Positions 38,634-49,009 of a stretch of 64,000 nucleotides of DNA are shown here, one piece after another. A program made the translations under genes and the position numbers. Position 1 is the first letter of the stretch, and every line of letters begins with the position of its first letter. The stretch lies in the NCBI RefSeq assembly GCF_022807975.1, contig NZ_CP094358.1, positions 372,001 through 436,000 of the forward strand, read 5' to 3'. The DNA comes from Abyssalbus ytuae. Its GTDB lineage: Bacteria; Bacteroidota; Bacteroidia; Flavobacteriales; Flavobacteriaceae. The notes under the pieces are model-generated. The model searched no databases, was not told the origin of the DNA, and worked only from the letters and a program-made list of their open reading frames with translations.

Positions 38634-39659
38634 TTATTTTAAAAGTGCCTTGTTAATGTCTTTAACAAGCTTTGGCCCTTCATAAATAAAACCTGTGTAA
38701 AGTTGTACAAGGTCTGCACCTGCTTCCAGTTTTTCAATAGCATCGGCCGCACTGTGTATGCCGCCCACCCCAATTATGGGAAAAGCTTTATTACTTTTTT
38801 CGGCTAAAAACCTGATCACTTCAGTAGACCTGTTTGTAACGGGTTTACCACTCAGCCCACCGGTTTCTGTTTTGTTAGCCGATTTTAACCCATCTCTCGC
38901 AATGGTTGTATTGGTGGCTATTACCCCGTCTATTTTTGTATCTTTTACTATCTCAATTATATCCATGAGTTGTTCATCGGTCAAGTCGGGGGCAATTTTT
39001 AAAAGAACAGGTTTAAGTCTATTTTCACTTGCAGACATTTCCTTATTAAGCTGCTGCAGTGATGCTAAAAGTTTGGTAAGGGGTTCTTTATCCTGCAACT
39101 CCCGTAAATTGGGTGTATTAGGCGAACTTACATTCACTACAAAATAATCAACATAATCAAAAAGAGTTCTAAAACATATTTCATAATCATCTACCGCCTT
39201 TTCATTGGGGGTAACTTTATTCTTTCCAATGTTTCCACCTATTAAAACTCCCTTGTTACTTTTCAGTCTCTGTACAGCCTCTTCTACCCCACCGTTATTA
39301 AAACCCATCCGGTTAATAATACCGTTATCTTCTTTCAACCTGAATAATCTTTTTTTCGGGTTTCCCGGCTGGGGTTTTGGGGTAAGGGTCCCTATTTCTA
39401 TAAAACCAAAACCATAGTTGGAAAGTTCGGTAAACAGCCTGGCATCTTTATCAAATCCTGCTGCCAATCCTACAGGGTTTTTAAACTTCAACCCAAACAC
39501 CTCCCTTTCCAAACGGGGATCATTTACCTGGTATAAGGACTTAATAATAAATGATACCCCCGGTATTTTATTTATAATTTTTATAAACTTAAAAGTGAAA
39601 TGGTGAACTCTTTCGGGGTCGAATAAAAAAAATATTGGCCGGATTAAAAATTTGTACAT
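38634..39659 (-). CDS. pyrD: dihydroorotate dehydrogenase, quinone-dependent (class 2)
   Basis: A 341-aa FMN enzyme oxidising dihydroorotate to orotate at the inner membrane. The N-terminal hydrophobic helix ([20 protein letters not shown]) is the class 2 membrane-quinone module. Ser of the [12 protein letters not shown] loop (about 175-186) is the catalytic base typical of class 2, and the phosphate loop [10 protein letters not shown] lies near the end. A promoter sits upstream, divergent from pepT. Confidence 0.96.
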   Translation of the reverse strand: MYKFLIRPIFFLFDPERVHHFTFKFIKIINKIPGVSFIIKSLYQVNDPRLEREVFGLKFKNPVGLAAGFDKDARLFTELSNYGFGFIEIGTLTPKPQPGNPKKRLFRLKEDNGIINRMGFNNGGVEEAVQRLKSNKGVLIGGNIGKNKVTPNEKAVDDYEICFRTLFDYVDYFVVNVSSPNTPNLRELQDKEPLTKLLASLQQLNKEMSASENRLKPVLLKIAPDLTDEQLMDIIEIVKDTKIDGVIATNTTIARDGLKSANKTETGGLSGKPVTNRSTEVIRFLAEKSNKAFPIIGVGGIHSAADAIEKLEAGADLVQLYTGFIYEGPKLVKDINKALLK

Positions 39660-39693
39660 GAAAACTTTGTCTTAGCTCAGTCTGAATTTGAGG

Positions 39694-39720
39694 CAAAAAT
39701 ACTTCATATTAAAAAACCAA
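39694..39720 (-). promoter_or_regulatory. promoter of pyrD
   Basis: Minus-strand TTG (39720-39718), 16-nt spacer, TATTTTTG (39701-39694). The box is perfect but the spacer is slightly short. Confidence 0.5.
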
Positions 39721-39738
39721 TGAAATAATTATAAATGT

Positions 39739-39746
39739 TATTTTTG
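39739..39746 (+). promoter_or_regulatory. -7 box of pepT promoter
   Basis: TATTTTTG ending 16 nt before the pepT ATG. No TTG at the expected distance. Confidence 0.45.
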
Positions 39747-39762
39747 AACAAACAATAAAAAT

Positions 39763-40998
39763 ATGCAACATATTATAGACAGATTCATTAGTTATGTAAC
39801 CATTGACACCGAATCTGATCCCAATAGTGATACTACCCCAAGTACTGAAAAACAATGGGATTTGGCCAATAAACTGGTTGAAGAATTAAAAAACATAGGC
39901 ATGCAGGATGTTACCATTGATGAAAATGCTTATGTAATGGCTACCCTGCCTTCAAACGTAAATTATAAAATACCTGTTATTGGCTTTATTTCGCATTTTG
40001 ATACTTCTCCCGACTATTCAGGAGCCAATGTAAAACCACAGATTATATCTAATTATAACGGAGAAGATATTGTTCTAAACAAAGAAAAAAATATAATCCT
40101 TTCTCCTGAATATTTTGACGATTTATTACTTTATAAAGGGCAAACACTTATTACCACCGATGGTACTACCCTTTTAGGTGCCGATGATAAAGCAGGCATT
40201 ACCGAAATAGTAACTGCCATGGAATATTTAATAAAAAACCCTCACATAAAACATGGTGAAATAAGAGTGGCCTTTACCCCTGACGAAGAAATTGGACGTG
40301 GGGCACATAAATTTAACGTTAAAAAGTTTGGTGCAGACTGGGCTTATACCATGGATGGCAGCCAGGTAGGGGAACTGGAATACGAAAACTTTAATGCCGC
40401 CGGGGTAACTATAAAAATAAAGGGAAAAAGTGTACATCCAGGTTATGCCAAAGGCAAAATGGTAAATTCCCTGCTTATTGCCAACCAGTTTTTATCATTA
40501 TTACCCAAGCGCGAAGTACCACAACTAACAGAAGGTTACCAGGGATTTTTTCATTTTTATAAGATTAAAGGTGATATTGAGTTAACCGAAATAAAAGGTA
40601 TTATTCGTGACCATGACCGAGATAAGTTTGATGCAAAAAAAGAATTACTCGCACAAATTACCGATGACCTGAAAGAGAATTATGGTGATGAGGCCATAAC
40701 AGTTGAAGTAAAAGACCAATACTACAACATGCGCGAAAAAATAGAACCGGTTATGCATATTGTGGAAATTGCAGAGGAAGCCATGAGAAAAGTAAATGTA
40801 GACCCTATTATAAAACCTATTAGAGGTGGAACAGATGGTTCCCAGTTATCGTATATGGGACTACCCTGCCCCAATATTTTTGCGGGCGGTCATAATTTTC
40901 ACGGTAAATACGAATACGTTCCTGTGGAGAGTATGCAAAAAGCCATTGATGTTATTGTAAAAATAGCTGAACTTACCGCAAGCAAGTATATGAAGTAA
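39763..40998 (+). CDS. pepT: peptidase T (tripeptide aminopeptidase)
   Basis: A 411-aa M20 zinc aminopeptidase that removes the N-terminal residue of tripeptides. Metal site residues are seen in [22 protein letters not shown] (catalytic Glu and ligand) and [10 protein letters not shown] near the C-terminus. The dimerisation domain lies at about 205-320. Cytoplasmic. It is divergent from pyrD and a single-gene unit. The 277 bp after it (40999-41275) hold only a doubtful 61-codon frame. Confidence 0.96.
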   Translation: MQHIIDRFISYVTIDTESDPNSDTTPSTEKQWDLANKLVEELKNIGMQDVTIDENAYVMATLPSNVNYKIPVIGFISHFDTSPDYSGANVKPQIISNYNGEDIVLNKEKNIILSPEYFDDLLLYKGQTLITTDGTTLLGADDKAGITEIVTAMEYLIKNPHIKHGEIRVAFTPDEEIGRGAHKFNVKKFGADWAYTMDGSQVGELEYENFNAAGVTIKIKGKSVHPGYAKGKMVNSLLIANQFLSLLPKREVPQLTEGYQGFFHFYKIKGDIELTEIKGIIRDHDRDKFDAKKELLAQITDDLKENYGDEAITVEVKDQYYNMREKIEPVMHIVEIAEEAMRKVNVDPIIKPIRGGTDGSQLSYMGLPCPNIFAGGHNFHGKYEYVPVESMQKAIDVIVKIAELTASKYMK

Positions 40999-41275
40999 CA
41001 AAAACAAATGTCAGTAGATTGTTTCAGGCATTTCACTTTTTTAAAAACCCAAAGGATATTTTTTCTGTAACCCGGACAGTGAATTATTTTTGGGGGAATG
41101 ATTATTTAGGTGCTTTATTATTATTAAACAAACCAATCTTACCACTCAATCGGAATGCTTATCGAAACCTTATAATCTCTTGTGTTTTTTTATTAACAAG
41201 TTAATTTTTTTACTGTTAGAGAACGCATCTCTTTTAAACTGAAAGTAATTTTATAAAAACTTTAAACAGTAAACT

Positions 41276-41935
41276 ATGTCACACAAAATTATATATTCGT
41301 TACTATTAACAGTAGTTCTTAGCGCTTGTAATTCTAATACGAATAAAAAAGAAGAGACAGACAAAACGGATACTGAAATTATTGCTGAAGAAAACCCAAA
41401 AGCCGTTCAAGAATCACCTCAAAAAATTGATAATGTTGAGGCTATAAAAAAAGGATATATGTCCATAACCGATAAAATTGCCACAAGCGAATTAAAACAA
41501 ACATCCTTTGAATTTGATTGTGCTGGTGAGCAGGTAGGTAAAGTAACCTATTACTGGGATGGTAATGAATTAAAAATGATAGAAAAAATTTATGGTGAAT
41601 ACAGTCACCGGAATGCTACCGAACAATACTATATATCAAACGGAAAGCCATATTTTATTTATACTAAAATAACCGACTGGTCTTTTGATTCGGATTCCGG
41701 AAAAGAAGGAGCTACCAAAGACAACGTTCAGGAGTACCGCTACTATATAATAGATGAGAAACTGGTAAAGTGCCTGAAAAAAGAATACACAATTCGTTCG
41801 GCCGCACTTGAAAATCCCGATCCGAATACAATAAACAATGCTACCATAAATTGTCCAGGCAATGAAGAGTTGCTGGAACCCTTTAAAAAACTATTCAATT
41901 ACAGAGAACAATCTGCAAAAATTCAATGTTTGTAG
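41276..41935 (+). CDS. lipoprotein of unknown function
   Basis: A 219-aa protein I do not recognise. The signal peptide ends VLSAC (lipidated C18), followed by a long charged linker (KKEETDKTDTEIIAEENP) and a soluble domain from about residue 45 that has several aromatic beta-type stretches (GKVTYYWDGNELKMIEKIYG, EQYYISNGKPYFIYTKI) and two later cysteines. It is probably periplasmic or surface. A strong hairpin follows. Confidence 0.65.
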   Translation: MSHKIIYSLLLTVVLSACNSNTNKKEETDKTDTEIIAEENPKAVQESPQKIDNVEAIKKGYMSITDKIATSELKQTSFEFDCAGEQVGKVTYYWDGNELKMIEKIYGEYSHRNATEQYYISNGKPYFIYTKITDWSFDSDSGKEGATKDNVQEYRYYIIDEKLVKCLKKEYTIRSAALENPDPNTINNATINCPGNEELLEPFKKLFNYREQSAKIQCL

Positions 41936-41986
41936 GTAACAACAAGAAATAGAAGATTTTTTTATATTCCTCACAACAATTATACA

Positions 41987-42030
41987 AGGCATTCTTTTTA
42001 CTACCCAAGCCTGTAAAAAGAATGCTTTAA
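41987..42030 (+). terminator. hairpin after the lipoprotein gene
   Basis: A perfect 13-bp stem, GCATTCTTTTTAC (41989-42001) and GTAAAAAGAATGC (42013-42025), with an 11-nt loop and only a short T tail. Terminator or mRNA 3' end. Confidence 0.6.
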
Positions 42031-42132
42031 TAATGAGAAATCAACATAATTATTTAGTTTTAGAATTGTCCCTTAAACCGCTTTATAATACATCTATATT
42101 TTTTTCCTTTGCAAAAAAGAAAACCTCATAGC

Positions 42133-42636
42133 ATGTATAAATTTTTTTCCTATTTGATTTTTTTAATGAAATCTACCAATCATCATGGGGTACACTCTCC
42201 TTTTGTATACAATTTAGTTACAAAATGTTTTTATAATAAAAATAATCACGCCTCCCAATCTGGGATAGATGAATATTCGAAAAGCATTAGTCTTAATCCT
42301 AAAGCCTTATCTCTTTTAAATAGAATAATTAATTATTTTAAAGAGGAAAAAAAGGAATATAAAATAGGCCTTTACAATAATCTTCAGCCGGATCTTGTTT
42401 ACGACCTTATTTTTGTGAACAGCCCTCTAAATCTTAATTTAAAAAAAGTCATTAATCATGGAAATAATAATACTTTAGTTGTAATTAATAATATTCACTC
42501 AAAATCGCATAATAATAATGCATGGAATATTGTCTGCAATTCTCCCTATGTTAAAGTAAGTATTGATACCTTTACACTGGGACTTGTTTTTTTCCGTAAA
42601 GAGCAGGCAAAAGAACATTTTATCATCAGAGTATAA
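42133..42636 (+). CDS. remnant of a flavobacterial SAM-methyltransferase-like protein
   Basis: A 167-aa protein. Its start (FLMKSTNHHGVHSPFVYNLVTKCFY) and end (SIDTFTLGLVFFRKEQAKEHFIIRV) resemble a flavobacterial family annotated as class I SAM-dependent methyltransferase, usually near 240-250 aa as I recall it. The middle part that should carry the glycine-rich SAM loop is missing or reduced to YDLIFVNSP and TLVVINNIHS. The reading frame is intact, so it may be a shortened but functional protein rather than a pseudogene. The track-length start is TTG; the ATG at 42133 is preferred. Confidence 0.55.
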   Translation: MYKFFSYLIFLMKSTNHHGVHSPFVYNLVTKCFYNKNNHASQSGIDEYSKSISLNPKALSLLNRIINYFKEEKKEYKIGLYNNLQPDLVYDLIFVNSPLNLNLKKVINHGNNNTLVVINNIHSKSHNNNAWNIVCNSPYVKVSIDTFTLGLVFFRKEQAKEHFIIRV

Positions 42637-42676
42637 AAAGTTAAGATGAGTGCTTAAATTAAAAAGATAAAGAGAT

Positions 42677-42838
42677 ATGCTGGAAATAATATTATGGGTA
42701 ATAGCTTTAGCGGTTTTATTTATCCTGGTAATTTTAAACAATAAAAGAAACATTAACAAAAAACGAAATCTTAAAACCAGGACATTTAAAAAAGACTATT
42801 TCGAAAAGAAAAAGAATAAAAATGAAGATTTACACTAA
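42677..42838 (+). CDS. 53-aa single-pass membrane protein overlapping the adenosyltransferase gene
   Basis: A short frame starting MLEIILWVIALAVLFILVIL, one membrane helix, followed by a very basic tail (about 18 Lys/Arg in 33 residues) and ending NEDLH. It begins 40 nt after the upstream stop, after an AAAGAGAT stretch, and its last 17 bp overlap the start of the corrinoid adenosyltransferase, consistent with translational coupling. I do not recognise a family. The composition (helix then Lys-rich tail) is protein-like and differs from AT-rich noise. Confidence 0.55.
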   Translation: MLEIILWVIALAVLFILVILNNKRNINKKRNLKTRTFKKDYFEKKKNKNEDLH

Positions 42839-43391
42839 AAAAGGTGATTCCGGAACCACCGCTTTATACGGTGGCACCCGGGTATCAAAAAATAATGAGA
42901 GGATCGATTGTTATGGGGATGTAGACGAACTAAATTCATGGATCGGGCTTATAAGAGATCAAGATATAAATAAAAATTTAAAAACCGTTTTAATAGACAT
43001 TCAGGAATGTCTTTTTGTAACAGGTTCCATACTGGCCACACCGGCGGATAAAAAAACATTAAAAAACGGAACGCAAAGAAATGGAATGGTAGATATTAAT
43101 GAAAATGATGTGAAATTATTAGAAGACGAAATAGACCGGATGAATGATTCGTTGCCACCTTTAACCCATTTTATACTTCCCGGCGGGCATCCTATTGTGT
43201 CATATTGTCATATAGCCCGGACAGTTTGCAGAAGAGCTGAACGAAAAACCGTCAAACTTTTTGAAAATGAACCTTTTAACCCTTCGGTTTTAAAATACTT
43301 AAATCGCTTATCAGACTTTTTGTTTGTATTGGCACGGAAGTTGTCCGATTTTTTACAAGCCGAGGAAATAAAGTGGATTCCTACCAGGTAA
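42822..43391 (+). CDS. PduO-type cob(I)alamin adenosyltransferase
   Basis: A 189-aa trimeric enzyme that transfers the adenosyl group of ATP to cob(I)alamin. The ATP-binding N-terminus TKKGDSGTTALYGG (4-17), the GDVDELNSWIG helix and RTVCRRAERKTV (about 133-144) are typical of the PduO/MMAB family. It would supply adenosylcobalamin to B12 enzymes; none is in the window. It overlaps the 53-aa membrane protein gene by 17 bp. Confidence 0.93.
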   Translation: MKIYTKKGDSGTTALYGGTRVSKNNERIDCYGDVDELNSWIGLIRDQDINKNLKTVLIDIQECLFVTGSILATPADKKTLKNGTQRNGMVDINENDVKLLEDEIDRMNDSLPPLTHFILPGGHPIVSYCHIARTVCRRAERKTVKLFENEPFNPSVLKYLNRLSDFLFVLARKLSDFLQAEEIKWIPTR

Positions 43392-43500
43392 TTCTCATTA
43401 TATATATTTTAATATACCTCAGTTTTTATTGATTAATTATCAAATAATTATATTAAAAAATAAGTTCTTATAAATAAATTGCAAATAATAAACATTTTAC

Positions 43501-43530
43501 TTGACTTTTTATATTTAAAATTTATTTTTG
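43501..43530 (+). promoter_or_regulatory. promoter of the DUF2795 gene
   Basis: TTG (43501-43503), 19-nt spacer, TATTTTTG (43523-43530) followed by CAC: exact match to the Bacteroidota consensus, 23 nt before the ATG. Confidence 0.75.
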
Positions 43531-43553
43531 CACAAAATTAAAACCGTTTAGCG

Positions 43554-43775
43554 ATGTATTGGACATTAGAATTGGCATCTTATTTAAGTGATGCACCATG
43601 GCCTGCTACCAAAGACGAATTGATAGATTATTCTATTAGGACGGGTGCCCCATTGGAAGTGGTTGAAAACCTTCAGTCTATGGAAGATGAAGGAGAAATG
43701 TATGAGTCTATAGAAGAAATATGGCCAGATTATCCAACCGAAGAGGATTACCTCTGGAATGAAGATGAATATTAA
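43554..43775 (+). CDS. DUF2795 domain protein
   Basis: A 73-aa very acidic cytoplasmic protein, recognised as DUF2795 by LELASYLSDAPWPATKDELIDYSIRTGAP and the following VVENLQSMED. The C-terminus is rich in Glu, Asp and Tyr (WPDYPTEEDYLWNEDEY). The function is unknown, but it sits next to secA here, as I recall it doing in other flavobacteria. It has its own strong promoter and terminator, so it is expressed independently of secA. Confidence 0.85.
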   Translation: MYWTLELASYLSDAPWPATKDELIDYSIRTGAPLEVVENLQSMEDEGEMYESIEEIWPDYPTEEDYLWNEDEY

Positions 43776-43801
43776 AAAAATTAAACAAAAACGTTAAAAG
43801 C

Positions 43802-43830
43802 AAAAAAGTCTCATCAGAGGCTTTTTTTTT
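43802..43830 (+). terminator. intrinsic terminator between DUF2795 gene and secA
   Basis: AAAAAAGTCTC, loop atca, GAGGCTTTTTT with one G-U pair and a long T-run. Confidence 0.88.
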
Positions 43831-43862
43831 GCTTACATTTATAACAAAATTTAAATAAAAAG

Positions 43863-46800
43863 ATGAGCTTCTTAAATTCAATATTAAAAGCATTTGTAGG
43901 AGATAAGGCAAAAAAAGATATAAAAGACATACAACCAATCATTGATCAGATTAAATCCTTCGAAGAATCACTTTCTAAACTCTCCAATGATGAACTTCGT
44001 GCCAAAACACAATATTTTAAAGATAAAATAAAAGAATCCAAGGCTTCAATTGATGAAGAAATAAGCAAATTAAAAGCTGAAGCCGACAGTATTGAGGATA
44101 TAGACCGAAAAGAAGATATCTATTCAGAAATTGATAAACTTCAGGATGAAGCATACCAGATTTCTGAAAAAACATTAAATGAAATCTTACCCGAGGCCTT
44201 TGCCGTGGTAAAAGAAACTGCAAAACGCTTTGCAAACAACGAAACAATTACTGTAAAAGCTACCCCTTTTGACAGGGAATTGTCAGGAATTAAAGATTAT
44301 ATTACCCTCGAAGGAGAAGATAAAGCCACCTGGAAAAATTCCTGGGATGCTGCCGGAAAAGAAGTCACCTGGGATATGGTTCATTACGATGTACAACTTA
44401 TAGGCGGTATTGCGTTACACCAGGGTAAAATTGCCGAAATGCAAACCGGTGAAGGTAAAACTTTAGTGGCTACCCTTCCCGTTTATCTTAATGCCTTAAC
44501 AGGTAACGGGGTACACCTGGTTACCGTTAACGATTATCTTGCAAAACGTGACAGTACCTGGATGGCACCTATTTTTGAATTTCATGGATTGTCGGTAGAT
44601 TGTATTGATAATCACCGACCTAACTCCGATGCCCGGAGAAAAGCTTATGAAGCCGATATTACCTATGGTACCAACAATGAATTTGGTTTTGACTACCTTC
44701 GGGATAATATGGCTCACACAGCTGATGACCTGGTACAACGTCCGCATAATTATGCCATAGTAGATGAGGTGGATTCCGTTTTAATAGATGATGCACGTAC
44801 TCCGCTTATCATTTCAGGACCGGTACCGCAAGGCGACAGGCATGAATTTAATGAATTAAAACCTAAAGTTGCCGATATAGTAAACAAACAAAGACATTAC
44901 CTTACCGGGGTACTGGCCGAAGCTAAAAAATTAATAGCCGCAGGTGATTTAAAAGAAGGAGGAATTCAGCTACTGAGAGTGTACAGGGGACTTCCTAAAA
45001 ATAAAGCTTTAATTAAATATTTGAGTGAAGAAGGTATAAAACAGCTTCTTCAAAAAACCGAAAATTTCTACATGCAGGATAACAACAGGGAAATGCATGT
45101 AATTGACGAAGAACTGTTGTTTGTAATTGACGAAAAGAATAATCAAATTGAATTAACCGACAAGGGTATTGAATACCTTTCAGGCGATACTGATGCCGAT
45201 TTTTTTGTTATGCCTGATATTGGTACGGAAATAGCTAAAATTGAAAAACAAAACTTACCGGTAGAAGAAGAAGCCGAACTTAAAGAAGAACTTTTTAAAG
45301 ATTTTAGTATAAAAAGTGAGCGGGTTCACACAATGAATCAACTTTTAAAAGCCTATACTTTATTTGAAAAAGATGTAGAGTATGTGGTAATGGACAACAA
45401 AGTAATGATTGTGGATGAACAAACCGGACGTATCATGGACGGGCGCCGTTATTCCGATGGGTTACACCAGGCTATTGAAGCTAAGGAAAATGTAAAAATC
45501 GAAGCCGCTACCCAAACATTTGCTACAATTACCCTTCAAAATTACTTCAGGATGTACCGTAAACTTTCGGGCATGACAGGTACAGCAATTACCGAAGCAG
45601 GTGAATTTTGGGAAATATACGAACTTGATGTGGTAGAAATCCCTACCAACCGGCCTATAGCTCGTGCAGATAAAGAAGATCTGATTTATAAAACCAAAAG
45701 AGAAAAATATAATGCTGCCATTGAAGAAATTGTATCACTTGTGCAACAAGGCAGACCGGTATTGGTAGGTACAACTTCGGTAGAAATATCCGAATTGTTA
45801 AGCAGAATGCTTACTATAAGAAAAATACCTCACAATGTATTAAATGCCAAACTTCATAAAAAAGAAGCCGACATTGTTGCGGAAGCCGGTAATCCGGGTA
45901 TTGTTACTATTGCCACTAACATGGCCGGACGTGGTACCGATATTAAACTTAGCAGTGAAGTAAAAACTGCAGGAGGATTAGCCATTATAGGTACCGAACG
46001 CCATGATTCCAGAAGGGTAGACAGACAGCTAAGAGGTCGTTCCGGACGTCAGGGTGACCCAGGAAGTTCCCAGTTTTATGTATCACTGGAAGATAACCTT
46101 ATGCGCTTATTCGGGTCAGACAGGGTAGCAAAGGTAATGGATAGAATGGGACACCAGGAAGGGGAAGTAATTCAGCATCACATGATGACAAAATCTATTG
46201 AACGTGCCCAGAAAAAAGTAGAAGAAAATAACTTTGGTATACGTAAACGTTTACTGGAGTATGACGACGTTATGAATGCTCAAAGAGAAGTGGTTTACAA
46301 ACGACGTCGCCATGCTTTACAAGGAGAAAGGCTCAAAGTGGATATTGCTAACATGATTTTTGATACCTGCGAAACCATTGCCGAAACAAATAAAATGGCT
46401 GACGATTTCAAAAATTTTGAATTTGAGCTCATTAAATATTTCTCTATCACTTCACCGGTTTCCCAGGAAGAATTAAAAACCCTTTCTGTACAGGAAATAA
46501 CTTCACGTTTATACAAAGAGGTTTACAAACATTATAATGATAAGATAAAAAGGAATGCCGAAACAGCTTTCCCTGTTATTAAAAATGTTTATGAAACCCA
46601 GGGTGACAGATTTGAAAGAATCGTTGTTCCTTTTACCGATGGTGTAAAAACCTTAAATGTGGTTACCAATTTAAAAGATGCTTATGAATCTGGAGGGAAA
46701 AAACTAGTCGCCGATTTTGAAAAAAATATAACTCTTGCCATTATTGATGAGGCCTGGAAAACCCACCTTCGGAAAATGGATGAGTTAAAACAATCCGTTC

Positions 46801-47228
46801 AGCTTGCTGTACACGAACAAAAAGATCCTCTGCTTATATACAAGTTTGAAGCTTTTGAACTGTTCAAAGAAATGATTGAAAAAGTAAATAAAGAAGTTAT
46901 TTCATTTCTGTTTAAAGGAGAACTTCCAACTGGTGAACAGGCTTCAATACAAGAAGCAAGACAGGTAAGTAAGAAAGAAAATTACGAAACATCCAAAGAA
47001 GAGGTTTTAAATAGTGATGAATTAGCCGCGCAAAACCGTGCTGTAGGTCAACAAACTCAAAGAAGACCACAGGTAACCGAAACTATTGTAAGAGAAAAAC
47101 CAAAAATAGGAAGAAACGAAAAAGTGACTATAAAAAACATAATGTCCGGTGAAAATAAAACACTTAAATACAAACAAGCCGAACCTCTTATTTCCAAAGG
47201 GGAATGGGTTTTAGTAGAAGAAGATTAG
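43863..47228 (+). CDS. secA: preprotein translocase ATPase SecA
   Basis: A 1121-aa motor that drives proteins through SecYEG. Walker A is MQTGEGKT (193-200), Walker B region [16 protein letters not shown], helicase motif [14 protein letters not shown]. It is much longer than E. coli SecA (901 aa); extra segments include a charged N-terminal insertion (about 58-95) and the region around 335-460, as in other Bacteroidota. The usual C-terminal zinc motif (CXC...CH) is absent: the protein ends [11 protein letters not shown]. It is flanked by terminators on both sides. Confidence 0.98.
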   Translation: MSFLNSILKAFVGDKAKKDIKDIQPIIDQIKSFEESLSKLSNDELRAKTQYFKDKIKESKASIDEEISKLKAEADSIEDIDRKEDIYSEIDKLQDEAYQISEKTLNEILPEAFAVVKETAKRFANNETITVKATPFDRELSGIKDYITLEGEDKATWKNSWDAAGKEVTWDMVHYDVQLIGGIALHQGKIAEMQTGEGKTLVATLPVYLNALTGNGVHLVTVNDYLAKRDSTWMAPIFEFHGLSVDCIDNHRPNSDARRKAYEADITYGTNNEFGFDYLRDNMAHTADDLVQRPHNYAIVDEVDSVLIDDARTPLIISGPVPQGDRHEFNELKPKVADIVNKQRHYLTGVLAEAKKLIAAGDLKEGGIQLLRVYRGLPKNKALIKYLSEEGIKQLLQKTENFYMQDNNREMHVIDEELLFVIDEKNNQIELTDKGIEYLSGDTDADFFVMPDIGTEIAKIEKQNLPVEEEAELKEELFKDFSIKSERVHTMNQLLKAYTLFEKDVEYVVMDNKVMIVDEQTGRIMDGRRYSDGLHQAIEAKENVKIEAATQTFATITLQNYFRMYRKLSGMTGTAITEAGEFWEIYELDVVEIPTNRPIARADKEDLIYKTKREKYNAAIEEIVSLVQQGRPVLVGTTSVEISELLSRMLTIRKIPHNVLNAKLHKKEADIVAEAGNPGIVTIATNMAGRGTDIKLSSEVKTAGGLAIIGTERHDSRRVDRQLRGRSGRQGDPGSSQFYVSLEDNLMRLFGSDRVAKVMDRMGHQEGEVIQHHMMTKSIERAQKKVEENNFGIRKRLLEYDDVMNAQREVVYKRRRHALQGERLKVDIANMIFDTCETIAETNKMADDFKNFEFELIKYFSITSPVSQEELKTLSVQEITSRLYKEVYKHYNDKIKRNAETAFPVIKNVYETQGDRFERIVVPFTDGVKTLNVVTNLKDAYESGGKKLVADFEKNITLAIIDEAWKTHLRKMDELKQSVQLAVHEQKDPLLIYKFEAFELFKEMIEKVNKEVISFLFKGELPTGEQASIQEARQVSKKENYETSKEEVLNSDELAAQNRAVGQQTQRRPQVTETIVREKPKIGRNEKVTIKNIMSGENKTLKYKQAEPLISKGEWVLVEED

Positions 47229-47253
47229 TAAAGAAATAACCTTTATAAATTTG

Positions 47254-47284
47254 AAGCTCCTTATTAAAAAAGGAGCTTTTTTGT
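47254..47284 (+). terminator. intrinsic terminator after secA
   Basis: AAGCTCCTT, loop attaaa, AAGGAGCTT and a T-run, 26 bp past the stop. Confidence 0.88.
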
Positions 47285-47350
47285 TATTTTATAATATATT
47301 TCGCTATAAAAATGTTATATTTCTGACTATCATTACTAACTTTTATTACG

Positions 47351-48628
47351 ATGGAAACCTATGCAAAAGCACTTTTTTATGCTATTCCTTTTTTTCTTAT
47401 CTTAATTATTATTGAAATAATGTATGGGGTTATTATTAAAAGACATACCCACAATCCCCTAGATACTATTTCCAGTTTAAGTTCCGGCTTAACCAACATT
47501 GTAAAAGATTCCCTAGGTTTAGCTTTAGTGATTATTTCCTATCCTTTTTTAGTTGACTATATAGCTGTATTTAATATAAAATCCACATGGCTGGTGTATG
47601 TAATAGCCTTTATTGTACTGGATTTTGCAGGTTTTCTAAACCATTGGTTGAGTCATAAAATAAATATTTTCTGGAATCAGCATGTAATTCATCACAGTAG
47701 TGAAGAATTTAATCTGGCTTGTGCTTTAAGACAATCTATTTCCAATGTTATTGGTTATTTTGCCATTCTTCTTATTCCTGCAGCTTTATTAGGAGTTCCT
47801 GAGGAAGTCATAGCCATTGTGGCCCCCGTCCAATTCTTTTTACAATTTTGGTATCACACCCGGTATATAGGAAAATTAGGGTGGGCTGAATATATTTTTG
47901 TAACACCATCCCAGCACAGAGTACACCATGCTATAAATCCAGAATATATTGATAAAAACATGGGACAAATATTTTGTATATGGGATAGAATGTTTGGTAC
48001 TTTTCAGGAAGAGATGGATCATGTACCTCCTGTTTATGGTGTTTTAAAACCTGCAGCAACCTGGAATCCTATCCTTATAAATTTTCAACATATATGGCAA
48101 TTAATTAAAGATGCATGGAGAACTAAAAATTGGGGAGATAAAATAAGAATTTGGTTTATGCCTACCGACTGGAGGCCAAAAGATGTAAGAGAAAAATATC
48201 CGATTTCAATTATAGAAGATGTTTATAACCTTAAAAAATATGAAACACCTGCTTCTACAGCTTTTATATTTTATTGCAGTTTTCAGGTACTTGTTACTGT
48301 TGCCTTAATGATGTTTATGTTTTACAATTACAGTACAATTGGTTTTAATAATTTGTTACTGTACGGTGCAATTGTTTTTGTGGGCATTTATGGTTATACT
48401 ACTTTAATGGATGGTAAAAAATATGCGGTTTTCATTGAGTTAATAAGAAGTCTGGCAGGAATAGCAGTTATATTTTATACCGGCGACTGGTTTGGGGTTA
48501 ATCTCTATTTATCAATTGGAAGCACTGTAATTACTGCTTATTTTTTGTTTACTATCATAGCCAGTATTTATTTTGCGTTTATTGAAAATAAAAATCCCGA
48601 AATAAACATACAACCCGCAGAATTATAA
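47351..48628 (+). CDS. sterol desaturase / fatty acid hydroxylase family membrane enzyme
   Basis: A 425-aa integral membrane di-iron oxygenase. The histidine clusters of the family are present: HWLSHKINIFWNQHVIHHSS (about 97-116) and SQHRVHHAIN (about 194-203). There are roughly eight membrane helices, of which the last four (about 305-415) extend past the usual catalytic domain. It would hydroxylate or desaturate a lipid acyl or alkyl chain; the substrate is unknown. It converges on the anti-sigma gene with a 6-bp overlap. Confidence 0.88.
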   Translation: METYAKALFYAIPFFLILIIIEIMYGVIIKRHTHNPLDTISSLSSGLTNIVKDSLGLALVIISYPFLVDYIAVFNIKSTWLVYVIAFIVLDFAGFLNHWLSHKINIFWNQHVIHHSSEEFNLACALRQSISNVIGYFAILLIPAALLGVPEEVIAIVAPVQFFLQFWYHTRYIGKLGWAEYIFVTPSQHRVHHAINPEYIDKNMGQIFCIWDRMFGTFQEEMDHVPPVYGVLKPAATWNPILINFQHIWQLIKDAWRTKNWGDKIRIWFMPTDWRPKDVREKYPISIIEDVYNLKKYETPASTAFIFYCSFQVLVTVALMMFMFYNYSTIGFNNLLLYGAIVFVGIYGYTTLMDGKKYAVFIELIRSLAGIAVIFYTGDWFGVNLYLSIGSTVITAYFLFTIIASIYFAFIENKNPEINIQPAEL

Positions 48629-49009
48629 AGTTTCTATTTGTTTGTCTAACCTGTTTTTAAGGAATATAAGCTGGATTATAAACATTACAGCTAAGATTGA
48701 TGCACCATATATCAATGTATCTGAAATATTCATATGATTTAAAAAATTTAAATTAAAGTGCATATCAAGTTTAGGAACGAGAGAAGTTTTTAATGGATGT
48801 TGAAATGCCCAGATAACAAAACCCGTAAAACACATTCCTATCCCTATCCATCCCTTTTTGGATATTAATGGTTTATACTTTATTGATTTTTCAGAAGAAG
48901 CTTCAACCGCATTCATTACATTACTCACAAATGAAGATGATGGTTTTTCTAATCCCATTTCTTCAAAGAGTTGTTGAGTAAACTTTTCTATATTTTTATC
49001 ATCCTTCAT
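48623..49009 (-). CDS. probable anti-sigma membrane protein
   Basis: A 128-aa protein with a soluble N-terminal part (1-50), then two membrane helices (about 52-68 and 98-116). No named domain is recognised. Its start overlaps the end of the ECF sigma gene by 11 bp, the arrangement typical of anti-sigma factors, so that role is inferred from context. Confidence 0.6.
   Translation of the reverse strand: MKDDKNIEKFTQQLFEEMGLEKPSSSFVSNVMNAVEASSEKSIKYKPLISKKGWIGIGMCFTGFVIWAFQHPLKTSLVPKLDMHFNLNFLNHMNISDTLIYGASILAVMFIIQLIFLKNRLDKQIETL

Noticed and set aside
41019-41204. 61-codon plus-strand frame after pepT
   Set aside because: No promoter, no recognisable family, no coupling; the surrounding 277 bp look non-coding. 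It could be a decayed gene end but evidence is too thin.
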